Positions 31,201 to 43,200 of a DNA stretch of 64,000 nt are shown here, in pieces. This DNA is from Capitulum mitella (lineage: Eukaryota > Arthropoda > Thecostraca > Pollicipedomorpha > Pollicipedidae), in contig CP099841.1 of NCBI GenBank assembly GCA_030062745.1, positions 14,340,970-14,404,969 of the forward strand, given 5' to 3'. Each line of letters starts with the position of its first letter. Within the stretch, counting starts at the first letter, position 1. The notes under the pieces are model-generated. The model had not been told where the DNA came from, did not search any database, and saw only the letters and a list, made by a program, of their open reading frames with translations. The translations under genes and the position numbers were made by a program.

Positions 31201-34200
31201 TACGGGACATAGCACGGAGGAAACGTGGGTGCGAAATGTTGCGTGAGCTTGCCACGTCCAGCAAAATATGACCCCTCTCAACCTTGGCCCTGCTTCCGTC
31301 ATTATATTCTGAACTGGCGCGTAGAGCGAGATGTATTGCATAGCGTTGCAGTCCCCTCGGACATCACGGATGCTTTTCCCCAATTTTACGTAACTTTCAG
31401 TAGACTGATGACGTGTGCGAGCTCCTGCGGGGCGGGCCATTGTATCAGCGTTCAAGTAACAGCAAAAAGCCATGTTGCTTGAGCTTCGAGCGACATTGTA
31501 GCAATGTCCTAGTTCTGCCGCTCTATCGCGTTAATGTCGGCGTCATGAATGAGGGCAGAATGAGCGTGGAAATTAGATTCAAGACTTTACAGTGTCATTT
31601 ACTTGCGCATGATGTAAGTGAATACTGACGCATTGAGTGCAGACCTGGCAACGACTTTAACAAATGCCATTCATGACTCATAACACTTCGGGAAGCGTGA
31701 CGTAAGCAATGCCCTCAGGTTAAAGGATTCAAGTGGAAACGAAAGGCATCGGGCACAATTACGCAAGAAATAACATGAGGGGCAGATGCGCTAAATGCAC
31801 GCATAATTTACAAAAGTCGCCAGATAGCGCAGCCGCCACTAAGTCAGCGCCCTAGCGTGACTCAGCTGGTCCTCCCACGGGTTCTTCCAAGTGCTCCGTC
31901 CTGGACCATTAACATCTGATCGGTGCGGTCTACCTCACAAACCGCCCCGCTGCCGCGCGTGTCTGGCGCTGTACTGAGCCGTGCGTTACGACGTCGGGAC
32001 GTGTAAATTAGGCCCGGCCGGCCGCCTAAGTGGGTTAATGCGAGCCCGTTTTATCCCGAGCCGGCAGGGCGTTGCTGCCCGGCCGTCGCATCCATCACGG
32101 CGTCGGCTCTCCGTGGAATGCGAGAGCGCCGCCGGCAGCCGGCTCCGACCGGGCTCAGATGAAACGGCCGGGTCAGGGGATGACGCGCAGCCGGACACAG
32201 GCGCCGGGTCCGTCTCCGACCCTCAGGTCAGTGACACTCGGACACAGGCGCCGGGTCCGCCTCCGACCCTCAGGTCACCGCCAATCGGACACGGGCGCCG
32301 GGTCCGCCTCCGGCCCTCAGGTCAGCGACAACCAGACACAGGCGCCGGGTCCGCTTCCGATCCTCAGGTCAGCGACGACCTGACGCAGGCGCCGGGATGC
32401 CCTGCTTGTCCTCAGATCAGTCTCAGCCGGGCACAGGCGTCGGGTTCACTGCTGACTCTCAGACTGATACTGACAAAGCACGGGGTGTGCTTGAGACGGC
32501 GGCTGTGCCGGGCCGGATTACGCATTTCGCTGTTGGCAGCTCTGACGAGGGCCCAAAACCAGCCAGTTCAGAAATTCAGATCGAGCTGGTAGTCCCCAGG
32601 GCGTTGAGCCGTGTGAGGTGCTGTCTGAATCTGAGAGACCATTAATTCACCCATAAAGTAATGCATTTTTCTTCAAAGGTTATGGCCGCGGCACCACATA
32701 TCGACCAGTAGAGCTATGCCTGAGCTGGATCTCCGCAAAACGACTCGCATGGGAGCACGGCCAGAGTAAGACCTGCCAGGCGCTCGAGTCTGAACGTTTA
32801 GCCCCGACATACGGCGAGAAGAAAAGTATGGACGTCGCCCGCTCCGCGGTGTTTCGGCATGCCACCCGTTCGGTGCTCAGTGGCTGCTCTGAGCTGCCCA
32901 AGTGCATACCGTCACCGATGTGAGAAAAGCTTCCGGCTCAGAGCAGCTGGATCGCGGACCTCACTGCCGCCAGCGGCTGCCTAACAGTGCTCTCGCCACT
33001 AACACGGAGACGTTACCGCTTCTGCATGATAGCGATCGGTGCTCGACACATCGAGTTTTGGCTTAATCGACACTGCGTTCTTCCTTGTGTCTACTCTCCG
33101 CTGCATTAGCAGCCGAAGCGTCTTATCGTTCCAAACATGTCTGGTTTTGTGCCGCAATTTTGTGTCACTGTCAATGACACTATACCAGAATAACCACCAG
33201 TGCAAGGATTTTAACTAAATACAGACAGACGCATAGGCGCAGCTATGCATAAGTTATGAACCGGAGAACACCATCTACTTGAAGTGAATGCACGACATAC
33301 CATAATTTGTACCTCGGAGCGCATTATTTTCTCGTCGCCCACGCGACCGCCAATCGTGCCCGGGCCTGGGATCGCCGGTGGCCTTTGCGGTTAGACATCG
33401 AGACGGGCCGGCCGCGGCCGGTGACCTCTGCGGCTTTATTTCCAGGTCAGTGAGACGGTCTCTCTCTGACGCACGGCCGTGTCCGCACTGGTTACGGCCG
33501 CTTCAGACAAGGTCGAAAGCTGCATAGAAAGTCCAACTGAGGCCACGTGCGACGGTGCTCCTCGCAGGCAGGTCCGTTAAGAGGGACGAGGGAAGGCGAA
33601 TTCATCTTCGTCCCCAGACGATCTCTGTGCTCTATAGATGTTCCGGGATATGAACGAACCAGATTTCAAAAGATTCTGATGCCGTCAATAGTGCTGTAGT
33701 TGCGCGGTGGACTGGGTCTCCGTTTCGTCCGGTCTGACGCTCTAGTCGTGACCATGAAGACGTGACTTGCTTATCAGAAAATAACATGGGGGAATTTTCT
33801 GACAAATATTCTTCGTTCCTGAGGAGTGGCCTCACCGGAAAAATACATTGTACGCTGAACAGCTATTGTGCATAAACAGTCCGGACTCCTGGACGCCGTA
33901 AAAAGTGACACATGTGCTCGGTGGATGTTACTGCAATGCGCGGTGGTTCTGACGACGGTCGTGATGAGCCAGGAGACACAGTGCTATATTTCCCACTGTG
34001 AGTCAGCCTAAGGAAAAAATTGTTAATCTCTGGAAACCAAGAGACAAATTCGAATATTATTGCTGCAAAAACGCATCCAGCATTGGTTTAAAAAACGTTT
34101 TTCAGTCACCATATTTTAAAGTATGCTGATTACTACTTGAATAAATGCATCCAATGTTCGATGTAGTTTACGTCATATTCAAAACATCACAGCAGTCGTG

Positions 34201-37200
34201 TCGTCGTTCCCTTATGAAACCTCCTCCCCCCCGAAGGTCGACTGTATCCATTCTGGGATTAAATATACCAAACGACGCTTATTTACGCAAACTGTTTAGT
34301 TGTTTCCCATTACCCTTTAATTTGAGTTATTTCTGGTCCGTCAGACCACTAGAAGTGTGGACGACACCCGATTTCTGCTCCGATCCGACCGGCACATGCC
34401 CACCGGTATGGACGCCCCCTCGGCGGTCCACTCACCTCGCAGAGGCAGGCGGCCGTCTTCTTGATGGTGACCTTGCTCTGGTTGGCGACGTTGGCCCAGA
34501 CGCCGATGGTCTCGCCGGGCACGTAGCCGCCGCGGTCCAGTCGCACCCTGCACACCACCGGGCCGGACGTGACGCACGTCAGGCCCAGCTTGTGCTCGAT
34601 CTCGCAGTGGAACGGTTGCTGCGGCGGCGCGGCACGGTCAGGCGGAGCAGTGGCGAAGCACGGGCGACGACACGTCAGCGGCGAGGAGCCGTGCACTCCG
34701 AGCCTGTTCAGAGCACGTCTGATCAAAACATCAGCGGCGAAGAGCGACAGTCAGCCGTGCGCTGCGAGCCTGTTCAGGGCACGTCTGATCAAAACATCAG
34801 CGGCGAAGAGCGACAGTGAGCCGTGCACTCCGAGCCTGTTCAGGGCACGTCTGATCAAAACATCAGCGGCGAGGAGCGACCATCAGCCATGCGCTGCGAG
34901 CCTGTTCAGGGCACGCCTGGTGACTGGCGTCGCACCGGTCACTGGCGGCGACCTCTTTCACAGGAAAAACACAAAATATGCCCCCGGCACAGTTCTGGAG
35001 TTTTAAGAACATGATCAAATTGACGTTCTGAAGCAGCTTGAAGGAAAAGCACGAAGTGGGAAAACCATCCTGAGCCTTCTTTCCTGGCTTAGAAAGAGCA
35101 ATGAAACGAAAGAAACTGTCACAATATTCCTCATGATTCTACAAATGCCTTATCAGACCATTTTAGACCACTCCTTGATTTCTCAGGTCGCAGAGAAAGA
35201 GGGCACGACACGTCGTTCGCCCCCGCCATTTTGGTGGTGGCTCTCAGTAATCCAGCAAGGCGATCCCTAAGGAGATTACTGGCCTTTAAAACCCTAACCC
35301 TAAGTAATAAGTCAATAACATGCCCCAAAAGTCATGCTTTAGAAACATACCTCATGTACTGTCAAGGTGATAAGGAAGCAGCCAAGCCAAAACGAACTTT
35401 TGGCAATATTTTGGTATAGGAAAATGTGCAGTTGTTGGGATGTATGTCATTAGAACCTTTAACAAAAAGTGCATTGTATGATTGACATTTCAATACACCA
35501 AACGAAATAGAACTCATATTACGGAAAAAACCGGCCCCAAATCATGCCCATCTCGACTGCGGACTCCCGGCGGACTCCTGAATCTCTAAATAAATCCTAA
35601 ATAACTAAATCCTGTCAAAAAGCAATGGCTCGACAAGACCTAGGCATTGCTCAGCCGTCTGCGGGTAATGTCCCAGGTGAACAGTCCCAGTGGCGGCGTC
35701 AGGAGCGCCCTTACTGCGGGAGACCGGCCACTTGTGGCGGCTCCGACCAACGTCGGCCGCTTCGGGCTCGACAGCCACTCTGCCTGCCTCAGGCCCGGCG
35801 GCAGCTGTTTACCGAGAGCTGCCTCTGGTTACGCCAACCAGATAATTACGGACGGCTAGGACTGTGAGAAGCTCCGGGCAGCCGGAAAATGGCTCCAGCT
35901 GCCGAGATCACGGCCACATGGTCAGCCTGTGATCGATGTCAGATACGCAGCTCGCGTCTCTACCGTGTACCCACATGGCGCGTGTCGGGACCAGGCATAC
36001 CTTCACGCACACCGGCACGCACAGCACGCAAATACCTCACAGCAAATACCATAACAGACGCAGAGTGCCGTGCAAGGTCGCTGAGTCAGAAGCAATAAAT
36101 GGCAAAGCCCACCACAACCAGCCAGCACTCTTACGTGCTGGCTGGTGCCGAAACGGCACATCTAACGGCAGGTGCAGTGGACGGCGACATAAAGAGTGGC
36201 GGTCCCCAGTGGACGGTGACGTCAGAGCGGCGGCCCGCAGTGGACACTGACGTCAAAGCGGCGGTCCACAGTGGACGGTGACGTCAAAACGGTGGTCCGC
36301 AGTGGACGGTGACGTCAGAGCGGCTGCCCGCAGTGGACGGTGACGTCAGAACGACCGTGGTCCGTGGACGTGTCCCACATCTGTCGGCGCCGTTTCTGCT
36401 GTCGCCGAGATTCGCCCGGTGGGAGGCGGCATAATTGAGTCACCGGAGCCCGCGACGCCAGAAACCGCCCCGCATTCCATTAGCGCCAGCTGCCACTCGA
36501 ACGCCGTGTTTGGCGCCGCAATTACCGAAATTGCACCGCGCCGCCTCGCTATGCTATATAAATTGTTGTTCCATGTCCTCGTTTCGTTTCTGCCGTGTTT
36601 CCAGGTGATTCTTTGTGTGTCAAACCCACAAAAAGCCGGTGATAATTTTCTGAGACGCGGCGCGGGCCATTAGCGCCGTCGTAATGGTCTGTCTGGCGGC
36701 GTCCGCCCGGTGCGAGGCGGCGCCGGACCGGGCCGCGACGACCGGCGACCTGACGGCACGGCCAGTAGTGCCGGCGTCCTGCCGACGTCAGGGGTCAGCG
36801 GGGTCGGCGCCGGCGCCGACCGGCCAATCAGAGGACGGCCCGAGGCCGGCCGCGCCGCCGGCCGGCCATCTGACTTGCAAATGAGCCGCGTCAGATCGGC
36901 GCCGCACTGGGCGCTGGGCGCTGGGCGCTGGCGCTGACGGCTCGTCCGGCGCGGCGCCGCTCGGTTGGGCCGAGGCTGCTGCCCCCGGACGAACGCGCGT
37001 GCCGCCCGGTCTGGACCGCCGAGCCCGGTGAGCACTGTCGAGACCGGTGGGCACTGTCGAGCCCGGTGAGCACTGTCGAGCCCGGTCCGGACTGTCGAGC
37101 CCGGTCTGGACTGTCGAGCCCGGTGAGCACTGTCGAGTCCGGTCTAGACTGTCGAGTTCACTCTGGACTGCTGAGACGGTCTAGACTGCCGAGCCCAGGG

Positions 37201-40200
37201 TATCGGCGGAGATCGGTACTGTTGTCGGTACAGCCACTGAGCGCTCTGCATAAGTCCGTAGGATCGGCAGCGATTTCTGTTTACAGTAAGGTGTTCTCAG
37301 ACGTCGTTAGGGGTTCTCAACTGTTGCTAGGGGTTTGCAGTATCGGCAGCTATCTGCAGCTATATTCAGGCCCATCTGTCGATGAGAAAGGACTCTGGTC
37401 TGACGCCGGATGTCCCCAGCTGTTGTCAGCAGGGATCCCGGCCCATCGCGATAGGCCTTCAGCTATCAGCGGGGATTCCTCGCTGCTGGCGGGGACTCCT
37501 AACTGTCGGCAAACATTTGGCCTGTCGATGTCGGTCCCCGGTGTCGGCGTATGCACACGGATCCTAGGCTGCAGGCAGGGATTACCGGCTGTCTGCAGGG
37601 ACTTAACCATCGAAAAGGATCTCTAGCTATCTACAGGGATCCCGGCTATCAACTGAGACATCCAGTTGTCGGCAGAGATCCCAACTGTGGTCTATGATTG
37701 GGTTTTATACAGCGTTTCGGTTACTGCGGCCACTTCGCTCCCAGCTGTGGTCGGAAGTACTCAGACGGTCCTGCATCGTTCCGGTAGCGAGCCAGCGTGT
37801 TCTGCAGACATGGCCTGTGGAGGAGGTACTTGCGCTGCCTTCTGGGAATTTCCCGTGGTAAAAACAACGCTGAGAGTGTCGGCGCGATGCACGCCCTATG
37901 AGTGCTTCTGCCAAAGAAATACCGGCCGTGCTTGGCAGCCAGGAGACGTTTCCGTTGTGGATTGGAAGAGTCACCATGACGCTTCCTTCATCGCCATCCA
38001 TCCGGTGTCAATGACCCCACAACAGGTTTACATCACAGGCTCGTGAGCTAAGTGGACGAGCCGTGCCTGGGACAAAGCAAATACCGATGACTGACAGCAG
38101 AGCTTAGTTAAGCGGAACCGGAGCTTGGGGAATGTGGAATTGGAATGAAGACCATCAGGCTCCTGCCTGTGCAGAAGAAGACCCCATTGTTATGAACACC
38201 ACTTCCTTACGGATTCAGACTGCGTGAATGGCAGCTGCGCTTTCACCAGTCATGAGCTGCTTGTCAAAAAGTGTTCCACACTGAGTAGGTAGACTAGATT
38301 GTGTACCCAGTCGGAAAGTGTCGTGTGTCATCGCTAACGTCGCGTAATTTTTATTTAGCGTCGGAGCTGTGGAGCTGGTGGCTCTTCCTACGCACTACCG
38401 GCGGCAGACAATCACTCCCGGACGATGCTCACCGCTAGCACCGGAGGCTCGACGTTCAGATCGATTGGGTTCATGACGATGAACACCTGCTGATTCTTGT
38501 GCACCAGGCCGCCGTCCTCCTTGATGGCAGCCTTGCAGAAGAACTGGACCCAGCCGTGCTTGCCCAGGAAGGTGGATGGCAGGCCTAGCGGCAAGCCCAG
38601 CTTGAAGGGGAAGCTGTGGATGCCCGCAGACAGAAGGACGGGCGCGTGACCTGCAATGGCGACGGCTAGGTCAGAGGTGGAGAAACGCATAGAAATTCCA
38701 TCGCATTATACTCAGCCATTCGCCCTGCGCTGGGTTTGGAATGGTTATATGACCCGCCTTTGGTTTCTCGTTACTGCTTGTGAATGCAAAACGATCGTGC
38801 ACTTCATGTTAATGTCAAAAGTTAATTTATTAGTTGGTGGACGTCAAGGTGAAGCATTTCATGGAAATTAGGGTGTTAGGGTCATCGGGCGCTGATGCTT
38901 AAAGCGATACGGCAGAGCTTACAGCGCCGGCGAAGTTCAGATGCATATGGCCGATGACGTGATCTGCATAGTTTGCGTGAAAAATACGTGGCCAGTCGCG
39001 TCAAGGTCTCGTATTGCCCGCATCGTTGATCAGTGGTTTTGCAGTGTTAATAAAGCTCTAGAGGTTTCTTCCGTCAGACGAACTCATAAGACCACCGACT
39101 CATCCGACCACCTATAAGAACTCATCGACACTCGAGCAAATGCCTCAACTGACTTGATCTATGAAATAAGTCCTCATCACTTATCAGCGATGACTCAAGA
39201 ACATTACTAATTCAAAGCCTGACCCAACGAGCATGAATAATCCTTGCCATCCCCCGCATATATGTGCAGGCACATCAAACCGTGATAAGTTTAGAATGAC
39301 AATGGGCTCCATTTTGGGAACATTCTACGACTCATCGTTTCACCCAATATTCAGAATTCGGAAAAAATCGTCTGTGTACGACCTAGTGGCTTGGGATGTA
39401 GGTATATTTCCTAAACCTTGAGACACTGTCAAACACATCAAACAAGAGAGGGCGTTTTGCTCAAGTTTTTTTCCGACGCGGATACATGTTCACATAAAAC
39501 TTTGAAAAAGGTGAATTGAAACGCAGCCCTGCACGCTTCGCCGCGCACTGTTCGATCCTGACTCCATCAGGTTTGTGCTCGGTGGAAATCGTGCCTCTCG
39601 ACGTTAGGAGCGGTATCGATAAGGGATGTCCTGCGTTCGTACGTATGAGGAGAAAAGTGGCCAAACGCGTGGCACCCATTTAAATGCTTCCCGAGAACAA
39701 ACTGAAAAATGGTGAAGAAAGCAGACAACTACACATGACATAAAATAGCACCAAGGCATACACACCTAACATACCACATCATGAACACTTCACATTATAA
39801 TATGTGAAGTCAAGTCAACATCATCAGTTTAAATCTGCACGTGAAAGTAGGACAAATTGGGGATGGTAAAGAGGTTATTTGACTAACTGGCTTCTGCTGT
39901 GGTTCAGAGCCAGCTCTGAACAGCGGAGGACCAATTTCCGCCTGCCTGGTGCAGCTGTGTGCCGCCGATCGGGCAGTCAGTCTGCCCCGCTCGACCTCGT
40001 TAACCCGGCGCCGCGGAGCGACCGGTCACCAGCCGGCCGGCGCACCGGCGCCCATTGTTCCCGGCGCGCGGCGGCGGCGCGGCCCGGCGCCGGCTCTGTC
40101 GCCCGCGCGCCGTAATCGCCGCCCGGCCGGACCTACATCCGGCGCCGGCCGGCGTCGCCAGACAATGGCCTGGCCGGTTAGGGCGCCGGCGCCGGCAGCG

Positions 40201-43200
40201 GCGAGCCGGAGGAGCCGCGCCCGGCCGCAGAGCACGTGGAGCCGCCGAGCGGACTATCGGGCCAGACGTGACGCTCGGAGCGCGGCGTCCCGACCGCCCA
40301 CCGCCGCTCCGACACAGGTTACACCCAGCCGCCGGGACAGCAGGAAACCAACACAGGTTACACTCAACCACCGGGACAGCAGGAAACCAGCACAGGTTAC
40401 ACCCAGCCACCGGGACAACAGGAAACCAGCACAGGTTACACCCAGCCACCGGGACAACAGGAAACCAACACAGGTTACACCCAGCCACCGGGACAACAGG
40501 AAACCAACACAGGTTACACCCAGCCACCGGGACAACAGGAAACCAACACAGGTTACACCCAGCCGCCGGGACAACAGGAAACCAGCACAGGTTACACCCA
40601 GCCACCGGGGCAGCAGGAAACCAACACAGGTTACACTCAACCACCGGGACAGCAGGAAACCAACACAGGTTACACCCAGCCGCCGGGGCAACAGGAAACC
40701 AACACAGGTTACACTCAACCACCGGGACAGCAGGAAACCAACACAGGTTACACTCAACCACCGGGACAGCAGGAAACCAACACAGGTTACACCCAGCCAC
40801 CGGGACAGCAGGAAACCAACACAGGTTACACCCAGCCGCCGGGACAACAGGAAACCAACACAGGTTACACCCAGCCACCGGGACAACAGGAAACCAGCAC
40901 AGGTTACACTCAACCACCGGGACAACAGGAAACCAACACAGGTTACACTCAACCACCGGGACAACAGGAAACCAACACAGGTTACACCCAGCCACCGGGA
41001 CAACAGGAAACCAGCACAGGTTACACCCAGCCACCGGGACAACAGGAAACCAACACAGGTTACACCCAGCCACCGGGACAACAGGAAACCAACACAGGTT
41101 ACACCCAGCCACCGGGACAACAGGAAACCAACACAGGTTACACTCAACCACCGGGACAACAGGAAACCAGCACAGGTTACACCCAGCCACCGGGACAACA
41201 GGAAACCAGCACAGGTTACACCCAGCCACCGGGACAACAGGAAACCAACACAGGTTACACCCAGCCACCGGGACAACAGGAAACCAACACAGGTTACACC
41301 CAGCCACCGGGACAACAGGAAACCAGCACAGGTTACACCCAGCCACCGGGACAACAGGAAACCAACACAGGTTACACCCAGCCACCGGGACAACAGGAAA
41401 CCAACACAGCTAACACTCAGCCGCCGGGACAGCAGGAAACCAACACAGGTTACACTCAACCACCGGGACAGCAGGAAACCAACACAGGTTACACCCAGCC
41501 GCCGGGACAGCAGGAAACCAACACAGGTTACACCCAGCCGCCGGGACAGCAGGAAACCAACACAGGTTACACTCAACCACCGGGAGAACAGGAAACCAAC
41601 ACAGGTTACACCCAGCCGCCGGGACAGCAGGAAACCAACACAGGTTACACTCAACCACCGGGAGAACAGGAAACCAACACAGGTTACACTCAACCACCGG
41701 GACAACAGGAAACCAACACAGGTTACACCCAGCCGCCGGAACAACAGGAAACCAACACAGGTTACACTCAACCACCGGGACAACAGGAAACCAACACAGG
41801 TTACAGCCAGCCGCCGGGACAACAGGAAACCAGCACAGGTTACACCCAGCCGGGGACTGCACGATCCTAACACAACCAACGGCGAGGTGAAATGCTGGTT
41901 GCTAACCAAAGATCGCTGCGCAGATCTTGACCCAGCAATACAAGTGTTTGTTAACAATGAACCATTTCGCCTCGGTCACATGACCAGGTGGCGCTGTAGG
42001 ATTGCTTTGGTGTCGTGCAAATTCATGGCATTCACGAATGACGTTTGCCTCGGGTGCAATACAGGCACCTGTCCTGAGGTCAGGCATTTCATTCACCTGG
42101 TCACGGCAACTGATAAGCCTAAACCCGACTGCGCTCATTCGTGGGAGCTTACATCTTAATCTGGCCAGTGCACAGGAACGTTGGTGCACCCCCGCCCGCC
42201 CTAAGATTTTTCGGTAGTTGCTCCAGAACAACAGTTTTGATAGTTGGAAATATTGAACAGTTGTGTCTGCGTTTCTTTTACATGTTCTCTAAAAATTTCA
42301 AGTCAAAACCTTCAAAGACCACTGGCCTGTGACCCCTCTCTCGAGGATATGTCATGAAAAATGACGGAAAGGCGGCAGTCCCCATGGGATAATGGGCGTT
42401 TTAAGTATTTTGTGACATTAAGCCTTACTCAGTCTTAAACGTAGATGTCATCCATGGTCTCAGCGACTCTGAACTGCAGTTCTTACTTGGGCCAAAGACA
42501 TCATGGGTCAATGAATGGAAGTCATTCAGTTTTTTGACGTTTTATCTACCTTGGGCGGGTCATAATGTAGTGCGAAACGCTGATTTGTGTACCAGACGTG
42601 TTCTCAGTCCTTACGTGTCCCAAGAGGTCGTTTTGCACCCTTCAAAGCGCTCTTTGTGTTACATCTCACTGAATCCCATGAAAAACGAACTCCATCGATG
42701 ACCTGCTTTGAGACTGCTGTAACGTCACCTTTTGACCTAAAATGGTCAAACTGGGCATCACCGTGCCTAAGGGCCTAGCCTACGCGCTTATGTTAGTTTT
42801 GTTGCTCTACCGCCTTAGGTTTGCAAATACCTGGGGGGGGATCGTACTAACCATCCCCGTGCTGTCGAGGGCTGACAAGCAGCGAATACTGGGAAAGGCT
42901 AAGACAGAACTCCGGCATCACTAAATTCGACCAGCGATTGTCATGAAGTTGCGCAGACTGTCTGATGTCCAGAGAACTCGCGTCCGACCAGGACCTGGCA
43001 GCGTCTGGGCAGATCAAAAGAACAATGAGACATTCTGGACGGACCCCAGCTGCACTTTCAGACCATTTCTGTCCGGACGGCCGGGGGAACAAAGACTCCG
43101 GCCAGCGCATCACGGGGCGTCACGCGCCGCTCTGCGTGACGCCAGGCCAGAGGCGGGACTGCGTGACGCCGGCGGCAGGCTCTGGCGTGACTGACGCCGC

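Noticed and set aside
35288-35305. Second telomere-like motif (CCCTAACCCTAA)
   Set aside because: Only two units of a vertebrate-type motif, too short to mean anything.
40000-41957. Long minus-strand frames over the 39-bp array (Leu/Trp/Cys-rich and Phe/Pro/Val-rich)
   Set aside because: They are open only because the unit is a multiple of three without stops; recurrent differences change residues in both.
39949-42159. 736-codon plus-strand frame reading TQVTPSHRDNRKP
   Set aside because: It is a different frame of the 39-bp array. Copy differences are mostly residue-changing in it, unlike the frame ending at 41870.
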